A stretch of 64,000 bases of DNA from Psychrobacter immobilis (GTDB lineage Bacteria > Pseudomonadota > Gammaproteobacteria > Pseudomonadales > Moraxellaceae). The notes under the pieces are model-generated. The model saw nothing but the letters and a program-made list of their open reading frames with translations, ran no database searches and had not been told where the DNA came from. Positions 20,031 to 29,637 of this stretch are shown one piece after another (position 1 is the stretch's first letter; each line of letters starts with the position of its first letter). The position numbers and the translations under genes were made by a program. The stretch covers positions 1 to 64,000 of the forward strand of contig CAJHAA010000007.1 of NCBI GenBank assembly GCA_904846265.1, given 5' to 3'.

Positions 20031-23000
20031 TTGAAAAATACAATAGCATTCCCAGTAACAGCGCTAAGCATTTGTGTCGTATCCATTATGCTTTCTGCTT
20101 GTGGTGAAGGTGATGGCAGCACATCATCACTTGTACCACCAACCGTTAGTCTACCAGTAGAAACGCCGCCTGTTAAACCACCAATAACGAGTATTCCTGC
20201 TACGCCACTTGAACCAAGTACACCTATTAAGCCACCAATAACGAGTATTCCTGCTACGCCACTTGAACCAAGTACACCTATTAAGCCACCAATAACGAGC
20301 ATTCCTGCTACGCCACTTGAACCAAGTACACCTATTAAGCCACCAATAACGAGCATTCCTGCTACGCCACTTGTGCCAGCTACGCCTATCAAATATCCAG
20401 AACCAAAAAAGGATATTGCTGATTTTTATTTATTAGGTTTTTTTGACCACGATGGTAGAGCGGGAGAAATTCGTACTATTCGTCCAGACTTGGTTGGCGA
20501 ATTTCAAGCGATGATACAGTTTGGGCAGAATCATACCGTTGATCCACAGGGTAACGAAGCAAAAAACATGCCGCGCCTGACGGCAGAAAAAGAGGCGCTG
20601 TTATTGGTGACGCCTACGCTTGAAATGGGTGACATTAATAAATTAGCGGCTGAAATTTACAAAGACGGGGTTTTATTACGAACTGTCAATTTAGCCGATC
20701 CGACTCAAATCCCAGACACGGATCAGACTAACACTGATCAGCGCGCACGCGTTGCTTACAGTAAGCGCGCATGGTCAACCAAACTCAACTGGGATGAGGT
20801 ACAAGGTGGTCTCAAAATTCGCATTGTGGATGACCAAAATCGTAGCGGTGAACTGTCAGAAGATAACATAGATTTTGCCGCCCCTGGTGAGTTGGTATTG
20901 ACCAATATCCGTCTAGGCATGTTAACGGATGCACCTCAATCTTGGGGTCATTATATGCTACGCGATCCAGAAAGAGCGGGTTCAGACTACTTCCAAACCA
21001 TTCCAGCAGCACAAATGACCGTTGCTAGCTATGATGACATGAAGCTCGAACGAGTAATGGTCGCCAATGGCACTATTTATGATTCAGTCAGTGACTCAAA
21101 TGATGCTGGCGTTTATGCTGGTGATATGCGCGAAAACACCGCGAAATCAACCTTTGGTGTTGGCATTAATTTAGCCAATTGGGGCGTTACCAGTGCTTCA
21201 ATGCAAAGTCAAGAGCAACCGCAATTGACCCAAAACGTCAATGCGCATCACGCTCGCGGTAAATATAAGAATGGTGAATATAACCACGGCTTAAGCGGCG
21301 GTAATGGTATGTTGACCCTAATCGACTCTCAAGGTAATGAGTTCAGCCACGAAATCGGTCATCATTATGGCTTGGGTCATTATCCTGGTGAACAGAACGG
21401 CGATTTCTTTTGGGCCGAGCATCATGCCAATAGTGGCTGGGGCTATAATGGCGTCAGAAACAAAATGCGCAGCAACTTAGACTGGCCACGACAGGTCGAG
21501 GGTGATGGTCTCACTGGTAAACCTCTTTTCTTAGCCACCTATGGCTATGGTCGCGATGCGATGTCTGGTGGATCACAGAGTGGCGCTTATTCAAACTATA
21601 CTCACTATACGGGTTATAGTACAAAAATTAAGATCCAGCCAGCATTTGATAAAGCAGTATTTGACGCTGACTCACCAACTGGCTATAAGAAATGGAATGC
21701 CGATCTCAGAAAGATGGAAGTCATCCAGCCTAAGGTATGGCAAGGTTCTAAAAACGTTTGGTACAACAGCGCGGATGGTAATTACTTAAAACCACGTTTG
21801 CAAGGCGTGCCAGTATTTACCATTTTAGGCGGTTATGACCCTGTCGCGCAAAAAGGCATCATTTATCCAGAAGCACGTGGTAACTGGGGCAACGTTTTTG
21901 AGTTACCGACACCGAATAACTCGCTTGAATCAGCAAGCTGCTGGTTAAGCGTTACTTATAGTAATAACACGATTAATGATATTGCGTTGGCTCCTAATCG
22001 AATGACCAGTAACGCCAATAAGTTCCATGTTAATTTAGCGATTGCAGACAACCCGAAAAAAGTAGATTTGTACTGTAAAAAGGTCAATGAAGCACAAGTA
22101 CAGCTCTCAACCATTGATATTCGTCAATATAGTGATGCGATTAAACCCGCGGTTACCTTTGGTAAAGAACAGGGCTATACGGCACTAAGAAAGGTAGAAT
22201 TGCCAATCTTAGAGCAGAAACTTCTTGCTCAAGCAGAAAATTCGACTATTAGTTTAGACGCCAACGGTCAGTTATTATATGATTCTTACAAAGAGTATCG
22301 TGATGAGCTTAGCCCTTTAGCACTCCAAACATTAGAGCGTTATGAGAAGCAGCAAGAAACTCTAAATCGTCTAAACCGCTGGGTCAATGTCTATCGTACG
22401 GATTTAATCAAAAAAGAGCCTGAAGCACTTACCGAATTTCAAAAGTTTGTTGTAGATTTAGAGCTACAAGATGATAAACCTTTAGATAAGGTGACTACTA
22501 TCCGTAATGGCAATAACTGTCTTAAAGTTGAAACTCTAGAAGGTGGTAAGTTAAATAGCTTTATTAGTGGCCCAAGTGGCTGTACTGGTGACGACTCTGA
22601 ACAATGGATTTACGATCTTAAAGGTAAAATTCACAGCAAAATGGCATTAGATCAGTGTTTAACGGAACAAGGTTCTTGGGTGATTTTGGGTGCTTGTAGC
22701 TTGGACTCGCCAGCGCAAGTTTGGGAGATGAACGGTGCTGACCAAATCAAACAGGGCAACAAATGCTTTGATTTGCGTACTGGTAATTTAGTAGATAATC
22801 GCGGAAGCTTAATTACTTACAATTGTAGTGGTGGCTGGAATCAGAAATGGACAACGTTAACCAAAAACCCAAGCTTTATCTTAGCAACCGCTGGTAACAA
22901 CCTACCATTAATCGTAGATAGTCTGCAAAAACAGCCAGTATCGACGGATGATATGCAAACGCGTTCATTAAGTATGGACAGTAAAGAAGAGCTATCAGTG

Positions 23001-23054
23001 CTAGCAAAAGTAAGCACTGCGATAAGCAATTGGATTGACAATCTAGTCAGTTAA
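20031..23054 (+). CDS. Secreted M66-like zinc metalloprotease lipoprotein with ricin-type lectin domain
   Basis: 1007 residues starting at TTG. A lipoprotein signal peptide ends at a lipobox LSAC with Cys24; Gly at +2 suggests outer-membrane sorting. A proline-rich stalk of four 18-residue repeats follows (about 50-121). The catalytic motif HEIGHHYGLGH near residue 440 is the HExxHxxGxxH zinc site of M66 (StcE/TagA-type) peptidases, which cut mucins and other glycoproteins. Near residues 825-950 a Cys-rich segment with repeated QxW-like motifs (SEQWIYDL, AQVWEMN, NQKWTTL) indicates a ricin-B lectin domain. Alone between two terminators. Substrate is inferred from family only. Confidence 0.78.
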   Translation: MKNTIAFPVTALSICVVSIMLSACGEGDGSTSSLVPPTVSLPVETPPVKPPITSIPATPLEPSTPIKPPITSIPATPLEPSTPIKPPITSIPATPLEPSTPIKPPITSIPATPLVPATPIKYPEPKKDIADFYLLGFFDHDGRAGEIRTIRPDLVGEFQAMIQFGQNHTVDPQGNEAKNMPRLTAEKEALLLVTPTLEMGDINKLAAEIYKDGVLLRTVNLADPTQIPDTDQTNTDQRARVAYSKRAWSTKLNWDEVQGGLKIRIVDDQNRSGELSEDNIDFAAPGELVLTNIRLGMLTDAPQSWGHYMLRDPERAGSDYFQTIPAAQMTVASYDDMKLERVMVANGTIYDSVSDSNDAGVYAGDMRENTAKSTFGVGINLANWGVTSASMQSQEQPQLTQNVNAHHARGKYKNGEYNHGLSGGNGMLTLIDSQGNEFSHEIGHHYGLGHYPGEQNGDFFWAEHHANSGWGYNGVRNKMRSNLDWPRQVEGDGLTGKPLFLATYGYGRDAMSGGSQSGAYSNYTHYTGYSTKIKIQPAFDKAVFDADSPTGYKKWNADLRKMEVIQPKVWQGSKNVWYNSADGNYLKPRLQGVPVFTILGGYDPVAQKGIIYPEARGNWGNVFELPTPNNSLESASCWLSVTYSNNTINDIALAPNRMTSNANKFHVNLAIADNPKKVDLYCKKVNEAQVQLSTIDIRQYSDAIKPAVTFGKEQGYTALRKVELPILEQKLLAQAENSTISLDANGQLLYDSYKEYRDELSPLALQTLERYEKQQETLNRLNRWVNVYRTDLIKKEPEALTEFQKFVVDLELQDDKPLDKVTTIRNGNNCLKVETLEGGKLNSFISGPSGCTGDDSEQWIYDLKGKIHSKMALDQCLTEQGSWVILGACSLDSPAQVWEMNGADQIKQGNKCFDLRTGNLVDNRGSLITYNCSGGWNQKWTTLTKNPSFILATAGNNLPLIVDSLQKQPVSTDDMQTRSLSMDSKEELSVLAKVSTAISNWIDNLVS
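20178..20393 (+). repeat. Four 54-bp tandem repeats encoding a Pro-rich stalk
   Basis: Units at 20178-20231, 20232-20285, 20286-20339 and 20340-20393. The first three are nearly identical, differing by single bases such as GAGT/GAGC; the fourth diverges in its last third. Each encodes PPITSIPATPLEPSTPIK (18 residues). The length of 54 keeps the frame, so copy-number changes alter stalk length without inactivating the protein. Confidence 0.96.
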
Positions 23055-23076
23055 CAAAAGAATTCATTATGCTAAA

Positions 23077-23108
23077 AATAAGCTCCTATGATAGGGGCTT
23101 ATTTTTTA
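23077..23108 (+). terminator. Terminator after the metalloprotease gene
   Basis: Inverted repeat AATAAGC(T)CCTAT / ATAGGGGCTTATT followed by a T run, about 20 bp past the stop codon. Confidence 0.75.
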
Positions 23109-23223
23109 CTAAATTTTTAATCTTTGTGGCTTATATGGTAAGGTAATTTACTTTTAAGAGTTTTTATTAGCCAAACAAAATCGTAGCTTAGTAATAAAAA
23201 ATGGGTCGCTTTTTAGGTCATTT

Positions 23224-24852
23224 GTGGAGCATATAATATTGAATAGACACCCTGAAAGTGGCTGGTTTAACTCTGCATTGCTGACAATAACGCACAGACT
23301 AAAGCAGTTTGCCCAGTTATGGTCGCTACAGACACTGACCGATATGCCTGATCGACTAAGAAACTTATGGCAGCAGCTTATTGGCTCTTATTGGTTTATC
23401 CCAACGGCGTGCGTCATCGTCGGGATATTGCTAGCGCCTTTATTGGTCACTATCGATCAACACTTTGACCGCGAAACCGTCAGAGAGATTACCTTTGCTT
23501 TTACGGGTGACGACGATGCTGCGCGCGCTATCATGACTGCCATCGCAGGCGCAGTATTAGGCGTAGCAGGCACGACATTTTCTATTACAATCGCGGTACT
23601 GTCGATGGCCTCTTCGCAATTTGGCCCACGGCTATTGCGCAATTTTTTGACCGATACGCCAAATCAATTTGTATTGGGGGCGTTCATTGGCACGTTTAGT
23701 TATAGTTTATTGGTGTTAAAATCCATCCATAAATATGACGTGGCTTTTGGTGTGCCACAGCTTGCAGTGACTTTTGCGATTATCATGGCAATTATATGTG
23801 CGCTGTTGCTGGTGTACTTTGTACAACATATGGTACATGCCATTCAAGCCTCACATGTGATTCAAAACGCCAGCAATGATGCGATTAATAATATTCACTA
23901 TTGGTATCGTGATCATTGCGATATCCAGCATCAACGCGATATAGAACATCATGATATTGAACAGTTTCATCATTGGTCAGCGATGCCTATTTATCCACCA
24001 AGCTCAGGTTATGTTCAACAATTTTACCTTGAGTCACTGATTACACTGACACAAGACTATGGCGGCGTGGTGCAAATGCGTATTAATCTTGGTGATTATG
24101 TCACTGACAAAAATGTCATCGGCTACTTTTACCAACGTCCAGCAGGTCATCCAAATAATCGACAAAAAACAGCAACGCCATCTTTAGCTGTTGTACCGCG
24201 TGCCCCTGACGGGCTTTTTTGGCAACGCTTTTCAGGCTGTATACGTATCGAACAACGACTGGCTCATTCTAACGATATTGCTTATAGCTTGGGACAAATG
24301 ACTGAAATCGCCGTCCGCGCCTTATCGCCCGGTATCAATGATCCAAAAACAGCGGTCAACTGCGTACAATCACTGACCAGTTGCTTAAGTATTATGATGC
24401 GTCGTCAGCCGCCCAGCCCCTATCATTTTTATACACCAGCACAAAACGATGATTCATCGAAAGCCGAAGTTAAACAGCGACGCTTGGCGATATTAGCCGT
24501 GGTTACTCATACTCCCAAAATATCTGATTTTATCAATACCTCGCTTGGCGAGATACGTCGGTATGCAGCAGCAGATTTGATGGTCTTAAAAGCGCTATGT
24601 CAGGCGATGGTCAATCTAAGTTATGCTCGCGTAAATAACGCACAGCAGCAAACCTTATTGCATGAGATAAAACTGATTGAGCGCGCAGGAGAAGAAAACC
24701 TAAGCTATCAAGAGCTGATAGATGACTTGAGCGCGATGTGCCAACAAGCCCAACAATTCATACTTAGCAACGATGCTCATCATCAGTATTTTGACTATGT
24801 TAGCGCGTTTGACACCCATATTCGCCAAGCATTACAAACGCAATCAAAATAA
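23224..24852 (+). CDS. DUF2254 family membrane protein
   Basis: About 540 residues. Four hydrophobic segments lie in the first 210 residues (FIPTACVIVGILLAPLLVTI, AIAGAVLGVAGTTFSITIAVL, FVLGAFIGTFSYSLLVL, LAVTFAIIMAIICALLLVYF). A soluble part follows with DUF2254 blocks such as YVQQFYLESLITL, GQMTEIAVRALSPGINDPKTA and DLMVLKALCQAM. Function unknown. The start is either GTG at 23224 or TTG at 23239, which has GGAG nine bases upstream; there is no ATG option nearby. Followed by the antiporter gene at 55 bp or less, so possibly one transcript. Confidence 0.78.
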   Translation: MEHIILNRHPESGWFNSALLTITHRLKQFAQLWSLQTLTDMPDRLRNLWQQLIGSYWFIPTACVIVGILLAPLLVTIDQHFDRETVREITFAFTGDDDAARAIMTAIAGAVLGVAGTTFSITIAVLSMASSQFGPRLLRNFLTDTPNQFVLGAFIGTFSYSLLVLKSIHKYDVAFGVPQLAVTFAIIMAIICALLLVYFVQHMVHAIQASHVIQNASNDAINNIHYWYRDHCDIQHQRDIEHHDIEQFHHWSAMPIYPPSSGYVQQFYLESLITLTQDYGGVVQMRINLGDYVTDKNVIGYFYQRPAGHPNNRQKTATPSLAVVPRAPDGLFWQRFSGCIRIEQRLAHSNDIAYSLGQMTEIAVRALSPGINDPKTAVNCVQSLTSCLSIMMRRQPPSPYHFYTPAQNDDSSKAEVKQRRLAILAVVTHTPKISDFINTSLGEIRRYAAADLMVLKALCQAMVNLSYARVNNAQQQTLLHEIKLIERAGEENLSYQELIDDLSAMCQQAQQFILSNDAHHQYFDYVSAFDTHIRQALQTQSK

Positions 24853-24907
24853 AAAGACAAACGATAACTAAAATCAAACCTATTTAGTGTTTGTAAGCGC
24901 TAAGCTT

Positions 24908-26215
24908 ATGACAATTTTAAAATCACTTGAGAATTTTTTCATGGCCCCTACCAGTAGCCTAACCATACTTGAAATCAGCGCGATATTCTTATCAATCACA
25001 GCCCTATTAACTTACGTTAACCATCGTTTTATTGGTCTACCGACCACGATTGGCGTGATGGTTATCTCCATTTTATTATCTATTGGCGCCATATTTTTGG
25101 GATTTTTGGGATTTGATCAGCTGATTGATTATGAAGTAAGCTTATTAGAGCAGCTTGATTTTACCGAAGTCTTATTAGATGGCATGCTCTCTATGCTACT
25201 GTTCGCAGGAGCGCTGCACGTCAATATCAGCGATTTAAAACGTTATAAACTGCCTATTGGTATCCTTGCTTGCGTCGGTACCATCGTCTCTGCGATGCTT
25301 ATCGCCACGGCGCTCTATTTTATGCTGCCGCTGCTTGGTTTCGGTTTGCCGTTTCTTTGGTGTTTGCTATTCGGTGCTCTAATATCACCGACCGACCCCA
25401 TTGCCGTAATGGGTATTTTGGCATCGGCTGGCGCGCCAAAAAGTATAGAAACGGTCATCGCGGGTGAGTCTTTATTTAACGATGGTATCGGCGTCGTCAT
25501 CTTTGTATTGCTGCTAGGTATTTTATCCAGTGGTGATATCCCAACCGCCAATTATGTGGCGCATACCTTAGCGGTTGAAGCCGGTGGCGGCATTATTTTT
25601 GGCTTAGTACTTGGGGCGATTTTGTATTACATGCTGAAAAGTATCGATAGCTATCAAGAAGAAGTGTTATTAACGCTTGCTGGTGTGATAGGTGGTTATG
25701 CACTCGCCAGCCATTGGCATTTATCAGGACCACTCGCCATGGTGATGATGGGGTTGATGGTTGGTAATCGCGGACGAGCATTGGCGATGAGCGATAAAAC
25801 GCGGCATTATATTGATCTATTTTGGGAATTAATCGATGAAATTCTCAACGCTATTTTATTCGTACTCATCGGTTTAGAAGTAGTGATGATTGCTTATTCG
25901 GGTAATTTATTTATCGCCGCTGGCCTGACGATTGTCATTGCCCTAGTTGCACGTTTTATCGTTGTAGGTATGACGACCAAAACCTTCCATCGTCAGCTCG
26001 ATTTACCGACTGGTGCATGGAAAGTGCTGACATGGGGCGGATTACGTGGGGGTATTTCGGTTGCTTTAGTGTTGCAGCTACCGCTGGGAACCGAACGCGA
26101 TATCTTGTTGGCGCTCACTTATGCAGTGGTGATATTCTCTATCTTGGTGCAAGGTTTGAGTATTGGCAAAGTCGCCAAAAGCATTCGTACTGATAAAAGT
26201 ACAGCAAAGCCATAA
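24908..26215 (+). CDS. Sodium:proton antiporter, CPA1 (NhaP) type
   Basis: About 435 residues, with 12 or so membrane helices. The ion-site motifs of the CPA1 family are visible: LFGALISPTDPIAVMGILASAG (the two Asp of the unwound helix) and ETVIAGESLFNDGIGVVIFVLLL. The C-terminal WGGLRGGISVALVLQLP is also conserved. Exchanges Na+ (or K+/Li+) for protons across the inner membrane, useful in salt and pH stress. The ATG at 24908 is preferred over an upstream GTG; an ATG at 24941 is also possible. A strong terminator follows. Confidence 0.88.
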   Translation: MTILKSLENFFMAPTSSLTILEISAIFLSITALLTYVNHRFIGLPTTIGVMVISILLSIGAIFLGFLGFDQLIDYEVSLLEQLDFTEVLLDGMLSMLLFAGALHVNISDLKRYKLPIGILACVGTIVSAMLIATALYFMLPLLGFGLPFLWCLLFGALISPTDPIAVMGILASAGAPKSIETVIAGESLFNDGIGVVIFVLLLGILSSGDIPTANYVAHTLAVEAGGGIIFGLVLGAILYYMLKSIDSYQEEVLLTLAGVIGGYALASHWHLSGPLAMVMMGLMVGNRGRALAMSDKTRHYIDLFWELIDEILNAILFVLIGLEVVMIAYSGNLFIAAGLTIVIALVARFIVVGMTTKTFHRQLDLPTGAWKVLTWGGLRGGISVALVLQLPLGTERDILLALTYAVVIFSILVQGLSIGKVAKSIRTDKSTAKP

Positions 26216-26252
26216 TTTATAACCAGTTTTAAGCCCATCGTTTTAGCAAAAG

Positions 26253-26289
26253 AAAAGCCAGCGTAAGACAGTATCTTACGCTGGCTTTT
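26253..26289 (+). terminator. Terminator after the antiporter, probably bidirectional
   Basis: Long perfect stem AAAAGCCAGCGTAAGA / TCTTACGCTGGCTTTT with a 4-base loop and a terminal T run. It also faces the leftward DUF2127 gene. Confidence 0.93.
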
Positions 26290-26334
26290 TCATACACATT
26301 CAGTTTTTTTGATAGGTACTATAATAAGCCCTTT

Positions 26335-26943
26335 TTATATCAAGCCTTTACGCTTCATATTACGATAAACCACGACCACAATAAGAAGATTTGAGACTAA
26401 TATTCCAAGCTTAAACCAATCAAATGGGCTAACGATTAGATAGTAAAGCTCAATAGGAATAAACACCCCATAACCCAGCACACCAAACCAATACGCCCAT
26501 GTTTTATCCTGCCATAAGCCATAAGCCTCAAGAAAACGTAGACTGGCGTAAGCAAAGATTAATAACAAGAATAATGACCAGTTTTTACTTGCCTGCTGGG
26601 CAATCCGTACTGCACTGTCAACTTGCGGTGCCAGTAGCTGTCCAAAAGTCTGTTGCCAAGAATCAGTCGCCGTCGTTAGCCAATGGTCAAGATCAGTATG
26701 CCATGACCATAAAGCCCCTGCCCCTAATAGTGCACCGACCCCTTTAACCACCTCATAGATTGCCACCGCTTTGATAGATTCACTGGCAGTACTGTGCGAC
26801 TTGATGGTTTGGTTGTGCAAGTGATGATCGCTATCCTTCGAGGATGGTTGCAGACTATCATCCTGCCTAGGCAAATTAGCCAAAGAAAGTCTCCACAACG
26901 CAGCCTTGCAACTGCTGATTAAAGAATGGGGTGTTTTTACCAT
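26335..26943 (-). CDS. DUF2127 family membrane protein
   Basis: Up to 202 residues. The DUF2127 core starts around residue 60 with KAVAIYEVVKGVGALLGAG and has hydrophobic segments WSLFLLLIFAYASLRFLEAYGLW, YWFGVLGYGVFIPIELYYLI and LGILVSNLLIVVVVYRNM. Function unknown. From the farthest possible start the frame overlaps the end of pyrC' by 68 bp. TTG codons just at the pyrC' stop, behind a GGAG, are likely alternative starts and would make this the last gene of the pyrB-pyrC' transcript. Confidence 0.72.
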   Translation of the reverse strand: MVKTPHSLISSCKAALWRLSLANLPRQDDSLQPSSKDSDHHLHNQTIKSHSTASESIKAVAIYEVVKGVGALLGAGALWSWHTDLDHWLTTATDSWQQTFGQLLAPQVDSAVRIAQQASKNWSLFLLLIFAYASLRFLEAYGLWQDKTWAYWFGVLGYGVFIPIELYYLIVSPFDWFKLGILVSNLLIVVVVYRNMKRKGLI

Positions 26944-28087
26944 TGGACAGCATGGATTGTGCGGTCACTTGCCACTCTAACTTAGGATCCACCAGTACTG
27001 CGCCGCCGATTTTTTCATATTGCTCACTAATACCAGCGATTTTCGCCGGATTGAGACAGATTTTATCGACAAGTTGCTCTAAGGTTAACACCTCATCATT
27101 GACTAGCTGACAAGCCAGCGCCATAAAGGTATCAAAATTTGAGATGCCTGGTGTGCTCTCAGCAAATGGGGCTTTTTTAGCGGTACTGTTCAATGGTTCA
27201 TGATGGCTACATATCGCATCAATGGTGCCATCTTTTAGACCACGGCGGATGGCTTGCTGATCGGTATTACTACGCAGGGGTGGTAATACATAGGCTTGGG
27301 CGTTAAAACCCTCTAAATTATCATCGGTCAAATACAACTGATGCATCGCCACATCACAAGTCACGGGCAGACCTTTATCTTTTGCCCAGCGCATCAATTC
27401 GATTGAAGATTTACAGGATAATTGACTAAAGTGAGCAGCGATGCCTGTTTCTTCAACCATCAGCAACTGCGTTGACAAGGCAACCGTTTCAGCGATCCAA
27501 GGAATCCCTTGCAAGCCGTGATATGACGCGATATAACCTTCATGCGCCACGCCATCACCAGATAGACTTGGCTCATCAGGATAAAAAAATACTTTCATAT
27601 TAAAAGTCGCGGCGTATTCCAGTGTACGCAGTAATACTAAATCATTGCGAAAAGGGCGGCGCGCATTAGAAACGGCTATACAACCGCCTTTTTTAAGCCC
27701 AGCGATATTTGATGGGCGCTCACCTTCTAAACCAGCAGTCAATGCACCCAAAATATGCAAATATATGCCGCCATCACCAAACGCGCGCTCACGTAAGCCT
27801 TTTAATAATGAACCGTTCTCTAAGATAGGATTGGTATCAGGAGGAATGACCACATGCAGGAAACCATTGCCACGAGCAGCGCGCCCTTCTGACTCCAAAG
27901 TGCCATGTTGTTGTTGACCCGGTTCACGCAAGCGGGCGCACAGATCAACCAAAGGCGGCAGTAGCCACATTTCACGCCCAGCTTCGAGTGAAGCCAACTT
28001 ATCTGCTGTAGCACTTGATAGTGAGTCTTTAAATGATTGAGGAAGATGGTTAAGTATCGTTGCATCCGTATTTAACATAGTTGTCAT
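26876..28087 (-). CDS. pyrC': Dihydroorotase-like protein PyrC' (inactive, structural partner of PyrB)
   Basis: 403 residues of the amidohydrolase fold. The metal-binding HxH of true dihydroorotases is replaced: the segment reads VDLCARLREPG instead of VDxHVHLREPG. Other metal-ligand regions are also altered (AAHFSQLSCKSS, CDVAMHQLYLTDD, ICSHHEPLN). This is the pattern of the inactive dihydroorotase homologue that, in Pseudomonas, forms a dodecamer with aspartate transcarbamoylase and is needed for its assembly. It is 60 bp behind pyrB on the same strand. A catalytic dihydroorotase must be elsewhere. Automatic annotation will probably call it simply dihydroorotase. Confidence 0.88.
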   Translation of the reverse strand: MTTMLNTDATILNHLPQSFKDSLSSATADKLASLEAGREMWLLPPLVDLCARLREPGQQQHGTLESEGRAARGNGFLHVVIPPDTNPILENGSLLKGLRERAFGDGGIYLHILGALTAGLEGERPSNIAGLKKGGCIAVSNARRPFRNDLVLLRTLEYAATFNMKVFFYPDEPSLSGDGVAHEGYIASYHGLQGIPWIAETVALSTQLLMVEETGIAAHFSQLSCKSSIELMRWAKDKGLPVTCDVAMHQLYLTDDNLEGFNAQAYVLPPLRSNTDQQAIRRGLKDGTIDAICSHHEPLNSTAKKAPFAESTPGISNFDTFMALACQLVNDEVLTLEQLVDKICLNPAKIAGISEQYEKIGGAVLVDPKLEWQVTAQSMLSNGKNTPFFNQQLQGCVVETFFG

Positions 28088-28147
28088 GAGCGTTATTACC
28101 GTATCAATAAAATGGGATAAATAAATATAAAACAGCGAGGCAGAGGA

Positions 28148-29221
28148 TTATTTACTCGCGGCTTGGTGAGCGCGCTGACCTTCCATAGCTAGCGACAGTA
28201 CTGCCATACGAATAGCGATGCCGTTATTCACCTGTTTTAAAATCACTGACTGGTCGCCATCGGCAACGCTTGATGCAATCTCAACACCGCGGTTCATCGG
28301 CCCTGGATGCATGACCAACGCATCCGGCTTAGCCAATGCCATGCGCTCTGGTGTAATACCATAGTGTTTATAATATTCACTCGATGATGCCAGCAGCGGC
28401 GAGCCGATACGTTCGTTTTGTATTCTTAATCCCATAATGACATCACAGTCCGTGACACAGTCATTCATATCTTCATAGACTCGTACCCCAAAACGCTCAA
28501 TACCTTTCGGTAATAAGGTACGCGGCGCACAGACGCGGATGTCTTTTACACCCAAGGTTTGTAGTGCACTGATATCTGAGCGCGCCACTCGCGAATGCTT
28601 GATATCGCCAACGATAGCCACTGACAATTCCTCAAATGGGCGCGGTGCTTCACGATGAATAGTGAGCATGTCGAGCATCCCTTGCGTTGGATGCGCATGC
28701 CAGCCATCACCGCCATTGATAATGGCAATATCAGGTGTCACCTCTGTTGCCATAAAATGGGCAGCACCTGATGCTGAATGCCGTACCACAAAGATATCTG
28801 CCGTCATGGCTTGTAGATTCCACAGCGTATCGCGCAAGCTTTCACCTTTTTTGGTACTAGAGCGCTCGATATCGATATTGAGCACATTGGCACCTAAACG
28901 CTTTTCGGCTACTTCAAAGGTCGTACGGGTACGCGTTGACGGTTCAAAAAACAAATTCATCACCGTATAGCCTTCAAGCTCAGGACGGTTAATGAGCTGT
29001 CCGTTATCATCAAAAAACGTCTCTGCTTTGGCAATAATCGCTTGCAGCTGCGCTTTATTAAGACCTTCCACCCCCAAAAAATGGCGAATACTGCCATTGC
29101 TATTAAGCTGCGGACGACTTAACGACGCATCAAGTTTCTCATGAATGGTATCAGGGTCGAATTTGGCATAATCCGTTGGCGAGACGGTCTGAGTTGAGCG
29201 GCTATCGATAGAATTTGGCAT
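28148..29221 (-). CDS. pyrB: Aspartate carbamoyltransferase catalytic subunit
   Basis: Condenses carbamoyl phosphate and aspartate in the first committed step of pyrimidine synthesis. 357 residues, about 45 longer than the E. coli catalytic chain, with an N-terminal extension typical of class A enzymes that bind PyrC'. The carbamoyl-phosphate loop [12 protein letters not shown] (about 92-103), [15 protein letters not shown], and [13 protein letters not shown] are intact. First gene of pyrB-pyrC'. No pyrI-like regulatory subunit is present. Confidence 0.95.
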   Translation of the reverse strand: MPNSIDSRSTQTVSPTDYAKFDPDTIHEKLDASLSRPQLNSNGSIRHFLGVEGLNKAQLQAIIAKAETFFDDNGQLINRPELEGYTVMNLFFEPSTRTRTTFEVAEKRLGANVLNIDIERSSTKKGESLRDTLWNLQAMTADIFVVRHSASGAAHFMATEVTPDIAIINGGDGWHAHPTQGMLDMLTIHREAPRPFEELSVAIVGDIKHSRVARSDISALQTLGVKDIRVCAPRTLLPKGIERFGVRVYEDMNDCVTDCDVIMGLRIQNERIGSPLLASSSEYYKHYGITPERMALAKPDALVMHPGPMNRGVEIASSVADGDQSVILKQVNNGIAIRMAVLSLAMEGQRAHQAASK

Positions 29222-29637
29222 AATGGCAGGTCTTTATTGTTGGTTTATATGATTTAATAATCATTATTTATGCGTTTTTTGGCGATTTATAGTCGACGAT
29301 AAGCACAGAGACAAGGACATTTTGGCACTTATTTGCTACAATTTACCCCAGTGGCAGTGAGAGACATAGCGCTGTAAAAAACAGCCATCGTCATCCTCTT
29401 GGGCAGTAGCCATAGACCTGTCAAAACCATCATTAGAAATCCGCTTAGCCAAACGATAAATAAATAATAATAGTGATAGTGTAGCTGATTTTGTGGTCAG
29501 GACAAAGATGCCGTGCGAGGTATTTAAAAATTTGCCAGATTTAGGTCTGTAACGTGCGACCTAACCGATTTTCCGACCCCTTACTTAATCCTTAGTTTCA
29601 GTAGCCTTTATTTTAACAGCATTTATTAGGAAGCCTT
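29222..29637. other. Divergent promoter region of pyrB and fbp
   Basis: About 416 bp between pyrB (leftward) and fbp (rightward). No open frame or RNA gene is recognisable, and no pyrimidine-attenuator-like hairpin plus T run was seen in front of pyrB. Confidence 0.4.

Noticed and set aside
20018..20392. Long leftward open frame rich in Gly/Val/Ile opposite the protease stalk
   Set aside because: It only mirrors the 54-bp tandem repeats on the other strand; no ribosome site.
26876..28087. Catalytic dihydroorotase
   Set aside because: The HxH metal ligands and other active-site residues are missing.
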